A program made the translations under genes and the position numbers. Below are positions 1 to 7,270 of a stretch of 7,606 nt of DNA, piece by piece; the stretch's first letter is position 1; each line of letters starts with the position of its first letter. Source of the stretch: Sneathiella sp. (GTDB taxonomy: Bacteria > Pseudomonadota > Alphaproteobacteria > Sneathiellales > Sneathiellaceae); the NCBI GenBank assembly GCA_016765515.1, contig JAESPT010000214.1:1-7606 (forward strand), read 5' to 3'. The notes beneath the pieces are model-generated. The model was not told the DNA's origin. It did not search any database and saw only the letters and a program-made list of their open reading frames with translations.

Positions 1-1316
1 AACAACATCCCCCCGGCGACGACAGGAGCGATAGAGGCGGTGTCTGAAAGTTCAATTTTCCCCAGAATTTTGCCGTCATAGGGAGAAACAGACACCGCAA
101 TACCGTAATTGGAGACCAAAATCAAACGATCACTTGCCAAAACAGGTCCTGACCAGACAATTAAGCCGGTTTTTTCCTTCGGATCCTCAAATTTTCCCAA
201 GGATTTCACCCAGCGGATCAATCCATTTTTCCGGGAGAGGCAAACCAGCTCCCCGTCTGTGGTGATCACATAGATAAAATCACCGGCAATCCAGGGGGTT
301 TGCAGAGTTGATATCTCCCGGTCCCATTTGCGGTTCCCTGTGCGCAGATCTATGCCCACCATATGGCCTGAATAACTGGCCGCAAAAACCATCCCTCGGT
401 CAACAATCGGGAAGCCGTTGATATCGGCTAATGACGTGAGAGAACTGAAACTTCTTTTCCGTTTCAGCTGATCACTCCAGGCTTGTTGCCCATTGTCCGC
501 CCGCAGTGCATACAGCTCTCCTGATGGGAATGGGACAATTACCGTTCCATTTTCAACGGCGGGACTCGCTGCCCCGAGAAGGCCCGTGGTCTCGACGCCG
601 CCTTCAAAATCCCATTCAATCTCACCGGTTTTTACGTTAAGCGCAAAAACCCGGCTGTCGTAGGTAACAACAAAGACATGTTTTTCAGCGATGGTGGGTG
701 CCGCGCGGATCGGCACTCCTAGACCGGTTTTCCAGTACATGCCCCCTGTCGCCGGATCCAGGGAAAACACTTCGCCGTATGATGTCGTAGCAAATAAGCG
801 ACCATATTCAGCAGAAAGGCCGCCGCCGACAGTACCGCTTTCTTCTTCTTTAGGTGTCAGATTCACAGCCCAAAGTTTCGTTCCATCTTGCTGATCAAAC
901 GCGCGGACACGACTTTCGCTATCCATGGCAAAAACGCGGCCATCAGCAATAACCGGCGGAGAGGCCAAACGATTCTCATCATCAGAGCCCTCGCCGATAC
1001 TGACGCGCCAAACCTCAGAGAGATCCTCTCCAAGGGAAAGATGGTGCATCACATGATTGGCGGTCCCGCCAGCTTGCGGCCAGTTTTGATTCACATAGGG
1101 CGCGGGCAGCCGAACGGTAATATCAGCAAGACCTTCGTCCGGTTCCAGCGATTTCTCCAAGGCAAGGATTGATATCCTCTCCCCCGGAAGCGGCGGTGCC
1201 TCCGCCTCGCCAAACCAGTCAGGAAGCGCTGCACATCCGGCAAGACCTGCAACAAGCCCACCAACGACAGCCAATTTTTTGAAACCTGAGACTGTTTTTT
1301 TCAAGTCACGCCCCAC
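1..1316 (-). CDS. bamB: BamB-like outer membrane assembly lipoprotein (PQQ-type beta-propeller), 3' end off the left edge
   Basis: BamB is a periplasmic lipoprotein of the BAM complex that helps BamA insert beta-barrel proteins into the outer membrane. The 438 codons present start with a basic, hydrophobic signal peptide and a lipobox L-A-G-C with the lipidated Cys at residue 28. The next residue is Ala, not Asp, which fits outer membrane sorting. At least seven PQQ-like propeller repeats ending in [KQ]xW or similar follow, at about residues 127-149, 172-195, 213-235, 258-280, 309-331, 347-369 and 397-416. The family forms an eight-bladed propeller, so only a short C-terminal piece should be missing. 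The GTG start at 1316 is chosen because GAGGA (1330-1326) lies 9 nt upstream and an in-frame TGA lies just before it; a TTG at 1304 is the alternative. The gene begins 29 nt after the upstream TPR gene on the same strand, as in the yfgM-bamB-der order known from other proteobacteria, so der is expected beyond the left edge. Confidence 0.88.
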   Translation of the reverse strand, partial: MGRDLKKTVSGFKKLAVVGGLVAGLAGCAALPDWFGEAEAPPLPGERISILALEKSLEPDEGLADITVRLPAPYVNQNWPQAGGTANHVMHHLSLGEDLSEVWRVSIGEGSDDENRLASPPVIADGRVFAMDSESRVRAFDQQDGTKLWAVNLTPKEEESGTVGGGLSAEYGRLFATTSYGEVFSLDPATGGMYWKTGLGVPIRAAPTIAEKHVFVVTYDSRVFALNVKTGEIEWDFEGGVETTGLLGAASPAVENGTVIVPFPSGELYALRADNGQQAWSDQLKRKRSFSSLTSLADINGFPIVDRGMVFAASYSGHMVGIDLRTGNRKWDREISTLQTPWIAGDFIYVITTDGELVCLSRKNGLIRWVKSLGKFEDPKEKTGLIVWSGPVLASDRLILVSNYGIAVSVSPYDGKILGKIELSDTASIAPVVAGGML

Positions 1317-1325
1317 TTTTGTTAT

Positions 1326-1330
1326 TCCTC
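1326..1330 (-). promoter_or_regulatory. Shine-Dalgarno that decides the bamB GTG start
   Basis: GAGGA on the minus strand sits 9 nt before the GTG at 1316 and 21 nt before the in-frame TTG at 1304. The spacing supports the GTG. It lies in the 29-nt gap after the upstream stop codon, where no hairpin terminator is visible, which supports cotranscription of the two genes. Confidence 0.6.
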
Positions 1331-1345
1331 ACCAGAGATGCTGGT

Positions 1346-1993
1346 TTATTTGTTTTTCAGAGCAGCCAAAAGTTGCTGTGCCCGTGCTTTAACGCCTTGC
1401 GGTGCCGTGGCATCCTGCCCAAGTTCCGTCAGTTGCAGACGCGCGTCTTCAATCTTGCCATCTTTCAGATCGCTAAGAGCCAAAAGTTCTTTTGCCGAGG
1501 CTGCCCAGATGGTGCCTGCGTTTTCAAGGCCGCTCACCCGTTTCCGCACGTCATCGGTTGACCCGTTGTTAATCAGGTAATATCCAGCCAAGATACCGGC
1601 TATTGAGGAAAATTCCTTGCCGATGTCAGTATTTGCCGCAAGAGCATCATAAATCTCAATAGCCTCGCTCCCATTTCCTGCAGAAATGAGCGCATTGGCC
1701 TGACGTAATCTTGCAAGAGCCTGATATCCTTCGCTCCCACTATCTGCAAGGGATGCAAACGCGGCAGATGCCTGGTCAAATTTTTTCTCGGAGGCAAAAG
1801 CGACAGCTTCTTCAAATTGTTTGCCCTGAGCCTGGGATTCGCTCAGTGAATAACTTTTCCAACCAACAACAGCCGCGGTAACCGCAACCAAGAGAACAGA
1901 CGCACCTATAACGTATCTTCCGTACTTGTTCCACAACTCGACGGACTTGTCTTTACGGACATCTTCGTCCACTTCGCTAAAAATATCGGACAC
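1346..1993 (-). CDS. TPR_21/YfgM-like single-pass membrane protein
   Basis: This 215-residue protein has the plan of the YfgM/DUF2133 (TPR_21) family. It has a short acidic and basic cytoplasmic N-terminus (1-26), one membrane helix at about 27-45 (V-I-G-A-S-V-L-L-V-A-V), then an Ala-rich helical region up to residue 215 that resembles tetratricopeptide repeats (for example A-L-A-R-L-R-Q-A-N-A at about 92-101). In E. coli, YfgM associates with the SecYEG translocon and periplasmic chaperones; a similar envelope-biogenesis role here is inferred from the family and from the bamB neighbour. The start is GTG at 1993, with GGAG (2003-2000) 6 nt upstream. It is the first gene of the minus-strand operon with bamB. 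I give no gene symbol because alphaproteobacterial members differ considerably from E. coli YfgM. Confidence 0.85.
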   Translation of the reverse strand: MSDIFSEVDEDVRKDKSVELWNKYGRYVIGASVLLVAVTAAVVGWKSYSLSESQAQGKQFEEAVAFASEKKFDQASAAFASLADSGSEGYQALARLRQANALISAGNGSEAIEIYDALAANTDIGKEFSSIAGILAGYYLINNGSTDDVRKRVSGLENAGTIWAASAKELLALSDLKDGKIEDARLQLTELGQDATAPQGVKARAQQLLAALKNK

Positions 1994-2060
1994 AAATAAC
2001 TCCAGTATCGCTTGAATTGGTGTGCTAAATTAAACTGCCTGCGATGGGAAGGCAATTGCT

Positions 2061-2089
2061 GTTCTATGTAAAGCCAAAAAATATGACAA
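2061..2089 (-). promoter_or_regulatory. Candidate sigma-70-type promoter for the TPR-bamB operon
   Basis: On the minus strand a -35 of TTGTCA (2089-2084, 5 of 6 consensus) is followed after exactly 17 bp by TAGAAC (2066-2061, 4 of 6). Transcription would begin near 2054 and give a leader of about 60 nt before the GTG at 1993. The -35 overlaps that of the divergent promoter on the other strand. Found by eye; alphaproteobacterial promoters often deviate from consensus, so this is tentative. Confidence 0.35.
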
Positions 2090-2111
2090 AAGATTGGCAA
2101 CTGCCCATAAT
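2083..2111 (+). promoter_or_regulatory. Candidate sigma-70-type promoter for the 60-aa membrane protein
   Basis: ATGACA (2083-2088, 5 of 6) is separated by 17 bp from CATAAT (2106-2111, 5 of 6). A start near 2118 would leave a leader of about 49 nt before the GTG at 2167. The hexamer overlaps the -35 of the divergent minus-strand promoter, so the two polymerases could not bind at once. Confidence 0.4.
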
Positions 2112-2166
2112 CTCTCAGAAAATGAAGGATGGAATCACCCTCACCGAGAATTTAAAGGATAGAAAA

Positions 2167-2349
2167 GTGAGTGAATTTCAAATTTTACAGCTCGTCGCCC
2201 TGATAATGGTCGCTGGATTAGTCCTGCCCGGCTTCCTCTATTATACTAAAAAGGCAAAGAAAGGAGCGATTCTACGCAATATTGCTATCTGGTTGGTTTT
2301 CGCAATCGTCGCCGCAATTGCATATCGGGTGATGGATCCAGTCTCTTAA
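2167..2349 (+). CDS. Small two-helix inner membrane protein, unknown function
   Basis: This 60-residue protein has two predicted membrane helices, at about 5-24 (Q-I-L-Q-L-V-A-L-I-M-V) and 37-54 (N-I-A-I-W-L-V-F-A-I-V), joined by a very basic loop (K-K-A-K-K-G-A-I-L-R). The positive-inside rule puts that loop in the cytoplasm and both ends in the periplasm. The GTG at 2167 is chosen because AAGGA (2155-2159) lies 7 nt upstream. The same frame is open back to 2044, but the extra residues are hydrophilic, have no ribosome site and would overlap the candidate promoter. The layout faintly recalls the N-terminal membrane segment of alphaproteobacterial TIGR02281-type retropepsin-like proteases, but no protease domain follows. 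I do not recognise the function. It is transcribed away from the TPR-bamB operon. Confidence 0.7.
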   Translation: MSEFQILQLVALIMVAGLVLPGFLYYTKKAKKGAILRNIAIWLVFAIVAAIAYRVMDPVS

Positions 2350-2884
2350 GGCCATTGTAAGTGCTTTGATCTCGCCATTCGGTCAATAATTTAAGAAGTA
2401 GGCGCGACAAATTTCGTCCGAGGCACTTTTCCTGGGCGTGCATAAGATTTTCAGGACCAACAAAACTTTCTATCGGAAAGCCCGCCTAAGGCCTCTTCAA
2501 TCCTCGCGGTGTCAACTCACATGCTTCAGATGGGATTCCTCTATTTTCTCGCAAGGCGCCGATAACAGCGTCCTTTAAAATTCATCCATTTATCTGAACG
2601 GCGCACCATCCGATGGTTACAAATAATACGTCCTTGACATCGTTATGGGTAGATTATCCCTCTCACAATCGCACTCGCTACCCTAGCAAATCTGCGTCAG
2701 ATACCGATAACAAAGCAGGAATAACCAACAAGGATAATATGGCATAAAACAACATTAAATTCAAGATCTCTAATGGCAAAAAGTTACATATTTCAAGACT
2801 TTTTTGTAACAATCGTTCTTTACCGAATTTTCATCCCTTTATTCTATGGTATGCAAATGTTGAATTTTGGGCTGAGAGTAAATT
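2350..2884. other. 535-bp stretch with no convincing gene
   Basis: No ORF of useful length with a ribosome site is visible on either strand. The right half, from about 2690, is AT-rich and probably holds the promoter of the 56-residue gene at 2885. A perfect TTGACA occurs at 2634-2639, but the only -10-like element nearby (TATCCC, 2655-2660) is poor and lies at 15 bp. No strong hairpin follows the stop at 2349. On the minus strand, the frame covering roughly 2350-2580 has one internal stop and could be a relic, but its translation matches no family I recognise. Confidence 0.5.
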
Positions 2885-3055
2885 ATGGCCAACACGTATT
2901 TAAGTGACCAAAAACACGCGCTAGCAAAAAACCTTATTGAAACCATTGGGTTACAACGGGCTTTACATGCAGCAAAGCAATATGGCTGGCACGATATTGC
3001 CACTGAAATATCTGAAAAAATTGACCGGGACTCAAGAGGGACACACGGGCACTAG
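2885..3055 (+). CDS. 56-residue small soluble protein, unknown function
   Basis: ATG at 2885 is preceded 6 nt upstream by GAGAG (2874-2878), and the frame closes at TAG 3053-3055. The product has no membrane helix or signal peptide. It looks mainly helical, with a central segment L-I-E-T-I-G-L-Q-R-A-L-H-A-A-K (17-31) and then Q-Y-G-W-H-D-I-A (32-39). The tail is charged and hydrophilic and ends in G-T-H-G-H. The amphipathic pattern and protein-like composition suggest a real gene rather than chance. I do not recognise a family; a small DNA-binding or adaptor protein is possible but unproven. It converges on the DUF2306 gene with 12 nt between the stop codons, and no clear terminator lies between them. 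Confidence 0.55.
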   Translation: MANTYLSDQKHALAKNLIETIGLQRALHAAKQYGWHDIATEISEKIDRDSRGTHGH

Positions 3056-3067
3056 AATACCCTATTT

Positions 3068-3427
3068 TTATCCGTAACCCAGCAGAATGCTTACAAACCT
3101 GCCAGGTGCCAGCGTAAACGCTCCCGCAATGATAGCACCAGCGTAAGTCCCCATCATAAATCGCGCATGCGTTTTTCGCTTACCGCGCTTAATTGCCCAT
3201 ATGGCAATACAAAAAGAAATCACCGTCAACACAGACAGAATATGAAGGGGGCTGAATTTCCCATCATACAGATCACGCAACCAAATGGATGACAGAGCCG
3301 TAATACTCATAAGCCCAACCAAGACTCACCCGATAAACCGGTGCCGAGTGGTCCCCTTTTCAAAGATACGATTAATTCCCCCTAAACTAAGGGCGATGAT
3401 CACTGCGATCAGATGTATCCAGACCAA
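3068..3427 (-). pseudogene. DUF2306-type membrane protein gene interrupted by an in-frame TGA
   Basis: Reading on from guaA, a TTG at 3427 directly after the guaA stop opens a frame of 119 codons ending at TAA 3070-3068. It has the features of the small DUF2306 membrane proteins: an opening W-I-H-L-I-A helix, K-G-T-x-R-H-R-x-x-G, a second helix with L-M-S-I-T-A-L-S-S, then F-S-P-L-H-I-L-S, R-G-K-R-K-T-H-A-R-F-M and a final helix with A-G-A-F-T-L-A-P-G-R. Codon 34 is TGA (3328-3326), where the family would have Arg in G-R-V. One C-to-T change from CGA explains it. Translation restarting at TTG 3322 would give an 84-residue piece lacking the first helix. The function of the family is unknown; four helices would be expected in the intact protein. 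The gene shares strand and frame with guaA with no gap, so it was probably translationally coupled. It may be intact if the TGA is a read error. Confidence 0.75.
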
Positions 3428-4974
3428 TTATTCCCACTCAATTGTTCCGGGAGGTTTAGATGTCGTGTCATAAACAACCCGGTTAATACCCTGAACTTCA
3501 TTGATAATCCGCGTAGAAACACGCCCAAGGAACTCATGCTCAAACGGATAGTAATCCGCCGTCATGCCATCCGTTGACGTAACAGCCCGAAGCGCACAGA
3601 CATACTCATAGGTCCGGTTGTCCCCCATCACGCCCACTGTTCGAACAGGAAGAAGAACGGCAAAAGCCTGCCATATCTTGTTATATAGACCGGATTTGCG
3701 AATTTCGTCCAGATAGATGACGTCCGCTTTACGCAAAATATCCAAACGGTCGCGGGTTATTTCACCGGGAACACGGATAGCAAGGCCGGGTCCCGGGAAC
3801 GGATGGCGATCCACCAAATCAGGGGACATTCCCAGCTCACGCCCAAGATCACGCACTTCGTCTTTGAAGAGTTCCCGGAAGGGTTCCAGCAGTTTCAGAT
3901 TCATTCGATCCGGCAAACCACCCACATTATGATGGGATTTAATGGTGACACTCGGTCCGCCAGCGAATGAAACAGATTCGATAACATCCGGATACAATGT
4001 TCCTTGCGCCAGGAATTCAGCGCCGCCAATTTTTTTAGCCTCTTCATCAAAAACTTCAATAAAGATCCGACCGATTGTCTTACGCTTAACTTCCGGATCG
4101 TCAACACCCTCCAACGCATCCAAAAACAGATTGGACGCATCACGATGAATAAGCGGGATATTATATTTGTCCCGGAAAAGGCTGACAACCTGTTCAGATT
4201 CTCCGGTGCGCATCAATCCGTTATCAACATAGACACACGTGAGCTGATCACCGATTGCTTCATGGATAAGGACAGCGGCAACAGAACTGTCAACGCCGCC
4301 AGAAAGACCACAAATAACTTTGGCTGTGCCTACTTGCCTGCGAATGGTGTCGATGGCCTGTTCTTTAAAGGCAGCCATTGTCCAATCACCTTCAAGTCCA
4401 CAAATCTTGTGAACAAAATTAGACAGCAGTTTAGCGCCGCTCAACGTATGTACGACTTCAGGGTGGAATTGTACGCCATAGAATTTTTTATTTTCATTGG
4501 CGATAATTGCGTAAGGCGCCCCTTTTGAGGTCGCAACTGTCTCAAAACCGTCCGGAATCCTGGTTACCGTATCACCGTGGCTCATCCAGACCTGGTCTTC
4601 AGCACCAATTTCCCAAACACCGTCAAAAAGAGCACACTCTTTTTTCACGGTCAGCATTGCTCGGCCAAACTCCCGATGATCAGGCGCTTCAACTTTACCG
4701 CCAAGTTGTGCGCACATGGCTGTTGACCATAGCAGATCCCCAGAACCGGAATGCCCATCTTGAACACCTGCTCAGGGGCTCGCGGGGTTTCATCTCCGAT
4801 AACCGATGCAGGACCACCTGAGAGGATAATTCCGCTGGGCTCAAAATCTTCGAGCTTTTCGGCTGCTTTGTTGAAAGGAACGATTTCGCTGTAGACCCCG
4901 GCTTCGCGGACCCGGCGCGCGATTAGCTGGGTGACCTGACTTCCAAAGTCAATGATCAAAATACTGTTTTTCAT
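3428..4974 (-). CDS. guaA: GMP synthase (glutamine-hydrolysing), with an apparent 1-nt deletion
   Basis: GuaA converts XMP, ATP and glutamine to GMP in the last step of guanine nucleotide synthesis. The N-terminal class I amidotransferase domain shows I-I-D-F-G-S-Q (7-13), S-G-G-P (52-55) and the nucleophile Cys81 in G-I-C-Y-G-Q-Q. After the break, F-H-P-E-V supplies His171 and Glu173 (numbering with the frame restored). The ATP pyrophosphatase domain carries the PP-loop S-G-G-V-D-S-S at about 225-231, and the C-terminal dimerisation domain ends in the typical K-P-P-G-T-I-E-W-E. After codon 85 (CAG, 4722-4720) only CC remains before ATG-TGC-GCA (from 4717); GCC-ATG would restore G-Q-Q-A-M. 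The gene would then be 515 residues, close to the usual length of about 515-525. As given, frame 1 ends after 107 codons at 4651. The ATG at 4974 has only a weak ribosome site. Because guaA is needed for growth without guanine, a sequence error is quite likely. Confidence 0.93.
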
Positions 4975-5084
4975 AGCCGGTGTTTAACGACAGTTTCCAC
5001 TATTGTCCAGTAGCTTTCTGGGCTTATTTTCCGGTAAAATAATTTCCAATCAATAATTCGTTATTCAAGCATATTTATATATTA

Positions 5085-5098
5085 GTGACTTTACTCAC
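5085..5098. promoter_or_regulatory. CRP-like dyad 1 (GTGA-N6-TCAC)
   Basis: GTGA (5085-5088) and TCAC (5095-5098) flank six bases, exactly the core geometry of a CRP-family site. The symmetry extends outward to TTAGTGA against TCACTGA, with 6 of 7 positions matching. It lies in the divergent guaA/kinase intergenic region, next to an AT-rich block at 5050-5082. The protein that binds it is not encoded in the window. Confidence 0.45.
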
Positions 5099-5117
5099 TG
5101 ATCCGACACCGCTATTA

Positions 5118-5131
5118 GTGATGATCGTCAC
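5118..5131. promoter_or_regulatory. CRP-like dyad 2 (GTGA-N6-TCAC)
   Basis: This is a second GTGA (5118-5121) / TCAC (5128-5131) pair with the same 6-bp centre. Its midpoint is 33 bp from that of dyad 1, about three helical turns, so two dimers would bind the same face of the DNA. The left flank TATTA is shared by both copies. The midpoint is about 82 bp before the kinase start at 5207 and about 150 bp before the guaA start, so the kinase gene is the more likely target. Confidence 0.45.
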
Positions 5132-5167
5132 ATTAACAAGATGACCCTAGGTAATTTGTCCAAATTT

Positions 5168-5173
5168 GATAAT
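5168..5173 (+). promoter_or_regulatory. Possible -10 element of the first kinase gene
   Basis: GATAAT matches the -10 consensus at 5 of 6 positions and would start transcription near 5180. No recognisable -35 lies 16-18 bp upstream (CCCTAG at 5145-5150). The midpoint of CRP-like dyad 2 would fall near -55, roughly where a class I activator site is expected. This would fit an activator-dependent promoter, but it is only a by-eye assignment. Confidence 0.25.
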
Positions 5174-5206
5174 TGATTGCCTGAATGAATAAATGAGTAG
5201 CGTATT

Positions 5207-7051
5207 TTGGCGTATATAAATTCTGAATTGATTGAACTGCTGATAATAGGAGTTTTCCCGGCAGCCCTCCTCTATTTCTTCAAAGAAATATTACCGCGAG
5301 AAAGTGGTATGCGCATGATGACGTATGGCCTTCTCTTTGTCACGATAGGTGTGGCGATAAATTACCTGATCCACACCCCCCTGAGATCAGAATTTTCAGC
5401 TCTTTTTGGTGAAGAGAATCTCAATTTCATAAGGCCACTTTTCTATATTCCTGGCGGTATCATTACTTTTATCGGAGTTACAAAGTGGTTTCGCCGTATC
5501 ATTGATTTTCAAGCAGAAATCAGACTTCGGAAAAACGCTGAACGATTAGCGAGTGAGAAGAATGAACTTATTGAACAGGTTCTGGAAAGTTCGACCCAAG
5601 GTATTTTGCTCATCGACAAAAATCTGGTCATTCAGCTGACGAACAGGCGTTTTCTTGACTTGCTCGATCTCCCTGAGAAATTTGGCCGGCCGGGAACTCC
5701 CTACAAAGATCCTATCAAATATCTGACCAAACGCGGTGAATATGGCGATGGTCAGTTTGAGCAAGTTTACTCCGACTGGGTAAACTTGATGCAAAAAAGT
5801 GAATTCTTGCATTTTCAACGATCCCGTCCCAACGGCACAATTTTAGACATCGAATCCAGATGGATTCCTGGTATGGGCCAATTATGTACATTCACAGATG
5901 TAACAAAACAGTCATACGCGGAACTGGAGCTGACTAAAAGTAAAGAGAAGTTTCGTGATTTTTCCGAATCTGCATCGGATTGGATGTGGGAAATAGACGA
6001 GAAATTGGCCCTCACCTATATTTCGGAGCTCGGCATTAAACTATCTGGGTATGATTATGAAGAACTGCTTCAGAAACCTCCTCTAAAAACCCTGTCAGCC
6101 GTCGAAGACGCTAATTGGGAAAAAGCGTTGGTCAATTTCTCAGAACGTGGCCCGTTTAAAGATTTTCATTGTGCCTACCAGCACCCAGACGATACAAAAC
6201 TCTTCATTTCAGTTTCTGGAAAACCTTTCTTTGACAGCAGTAATGTTTTTAAGGGCTATCGGGGAGTAGGCCGGGATATTACCGCGAGAAAACTTGTTGA
6301 GGAACAACTCCAGCAATCCCAAAAAATGGAAGCAATTGGTCGACTGACAGGCGGAATTGCTCATGATTTCAATAATTTGCTGGCAATTATTCTTGGAAAC
6401 GCCGAATTGCTCAAGGAGAAATCTGAAGAAAATCAGGATGACGCTTTACCAGTTCTGAAGATAATCGAAAAGACAGCCTTGCGCGGTGCCGAGCTCACGC
6501 AGCAACTTCTTTCATTTTCACGTAAACAGCGCCTACAACCTTCCTCTATCGACTTGATCGAAGGTATGTCAGATATCATTGCTTTGATCGGACGTAGTTT
6601 GGGCGAAGATATCCATATTGAAGTTAACCATACAGAAGGGCTGTGGAATGTCCTTACAGATCTGGGGCAACTTGAAAATGCTATATTGAACCTTGCTAAT
6701 AATGCCCGCGATGCCATGCCGAACGGCGGCACTCTTACAATAACAACCGAAAACCATCATCAGAAACGTTTGGGTCTCAAAAATCATAACGGACTGCCTG
6801 CTGGTGAATATGTGAGTCTAACTGTTGCCGATACAGGGTGCGGCATGACAAAGAAAACCATCGAAAATATGTTTGAGCCCTTTTTCACCACTAAGGATGT
6901 TGGCAAAGGAACAGGACTTGGGCTCAGTATGGTCTTCGGGTTTGCTAAACAGTCCAATGGTCATGTCTCTGTTAAAAGTCAACCTGGTTCAGGAACCACT
7001 GTGAAACTGCTTCTCCCCCGTGCGTTGGATCGGTTAAAAAAGACAGCTTAA
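5207..7051 (+). CDS. Membrane-bound PAS sensor histidine kinase
   Basis: This 614-residue protein should sense a signal at or in the inner membrane, autophosphorylate a His, and pass the phosphate to a response regulator. It has three membrane helices at about 8-25, 37-57 and 73-94, then a short coiled linker (100-125). Next come a PAS_7-type domain (about 126-235, with [12 protein letters not shown] and K-R-G-E-Y-G) and a second PAS/PAC (about 248-365, ending Y-R-G-V-G-R-D-I-T). The HisKA H box has His386 in [11 protein letters not shown]. The HATPase domain shows N box [11 protein letters not shown] (495-505), G1 D-T-G-C-G-M (542-547), F box F-E-P-F-F-T-T (556-562) and G2 G-K-G-T-G-L-G-L (566-573). 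All catalytic motifs look intact. There is no receiver domain and no regulator gene in the window, so the partner is unknown. The TTG start is fixed by an in-frame TAG three codons upstream and by alignment with the GTG start of the downstream paralogue. The ribosome site is weak. Confidence 0.9.
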   Translation: MAYINSELIELLIIGVFPAALLYFFKEILPRESGMRMMTYGLLFVTIGVAINYLIHTPLRSEFSALFGEENLNFIRPLFYIPGGIITFIGVTKWFRRIIDFQAEIRLRKNAERLASEKNELIEQVLESSTQGILLIDKNLVIQLTNRRFLDLLDLPEKFGRPGTPYKDPIKYLTKRGEYGDGQFEQVYSDWVNLMQKSEFLHFQRSRPNGTILDIESRWIPGMGQLCTFTDVTKQSYAELELTKSKEKFRDFSESASDWMWEIDEKLALTYISELGIKLSGYDYEELLQKPPLKTLSAVEDANWEKALVNFSERGPFKDFHCAYQHPDDTKLFISVSGKPFFDSSNVFKGYRGVGRDITARKLVEEQLQQSQKMEAIGRLTGGIAHDFNNLLAIILGNAELLKEKSEENQDDALPVLKIIEKTALRGAELTQQLLSFSRKQRLQPSSIDLIEGMSDIIALIGRSLGEDIHIEVNHTEGLWNVLTDLGQLENAILNLANNARDAMPNGGTLTITTENHHQKRLGLKNHNGLPAGEYVSLTVADTGCGMTKKTIENMFEPFFTTKDVGKGTGLGLSMVFGFAKQSNGHVSVKSQPGSGTTVKLLLPRALDRLKKTA

Positions 7052-7065
7052 ATTGGTGATTTGAG

Positions 7066-7098
7066 AAACAACAATTTTAGACTTTGTTTGATTTTTTT
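7066..7098 (+). terminator. Weak candidate terminator after the first kinase
   Basis: AAACAA (7066-7071) can pair with TTGTTT (7084-7089) across a 12-nt loop, and a run of seven T follows at 7092-7098. The stem is short and entirely A/U-rich apart from one C-G pair, so it would be an inefficient terminator at best. The position, 15 nt after the stop codon, fits that role. Confidence 0.25.
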
Positions 7099-7180
7099 GA
7101 TGCTCAGCTAAACTGCAAAGCGTATAGATCTAATTTCCAAAAAATACGATACTGTCGGCGAACTCTGCAAACCAAAAAGG

Positions 7181-7186
7181 TATAAG
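7181..7186 (+). promoter_or_regulatory. Possible -10 element upstream of the second kinase
   Basis: TATAAG matches the -10 consensus at 5 of 6 positions and would begin transcription about 80 nt before the GTG at 7271. No good -35 is seen at the usual distance. A 12-bp inverted repeat, CTCAA-AG-TTGAG (7204-7215), lies just downstream and could be an operator or chance. The GTGA-N6-TCAC dyads found before the first kinase are absent here. Confidence 0.2.
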
Positions 7187-7270
7187 AGAAAAACGTCGAC
7201 AAACTCAAAGTTGAGAGGCTTAATTGTGTGATAGATTATTAAATTTGTTGGTACATGAAATGAGTTCAAA

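Noticed and set aside
691..1172. Two overlapping plus-strand ORFs of 67 and 94 residues
   Set aside because: They are antisense to the BamB-like gene, which has a lipobox and seven propeller repeats; no ribosome sites support them.
2044..2166. Upstream extension of the 60-residue membrane protein to an ATG at 2044
   Set aside because: The extra 41 residues are unlike the rest, lack a ribosome site and would cover the best candidate promoter; GTG 2167 has AAGGA at good spacing.
2350..2585. Minus-strand frame with one internal stop as a decayed gene
   Set aside because: About 78 codons with one stop is not unusual by chance, no start or ribosome site is seen, and I recognise no family.
2634..2660. 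Promoter built on the perfect TTGACA at 2634
   Set aside because: No acceptable -10 lies at 16-18 bp; TATCCC at 15 bp is weak, and no gene starts within 200 bp downstream.
3047..3067. Bidirectional terminator between the two convergent genes
   Set aside because: The only inverted repeat is GGG/CCC with a long loop before a short T run, too weak to call.
3326..3328. TGA in the DUF2306 gene read as selenocysteine or by natural readthrough
   Set aside because: The family has Arg at this place, not Cys, and no hairpin of the SECIS type is evident just downstream; a nonsense change or read error is simpler.
4004..4528. 174-residue ORF on the plus strand
   Set aside because: It lies entirely antisense to guaA, whose protein is strongly recognisable; this is a shadow frame.
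4715..4728. Programmed -1 frameshift as the explanation for the guaA break
   Set aside because: There is no X-XXY-YYZ slippery heptamer and no obvious downstream hairpin, and programmed shifting is not known for guaA.
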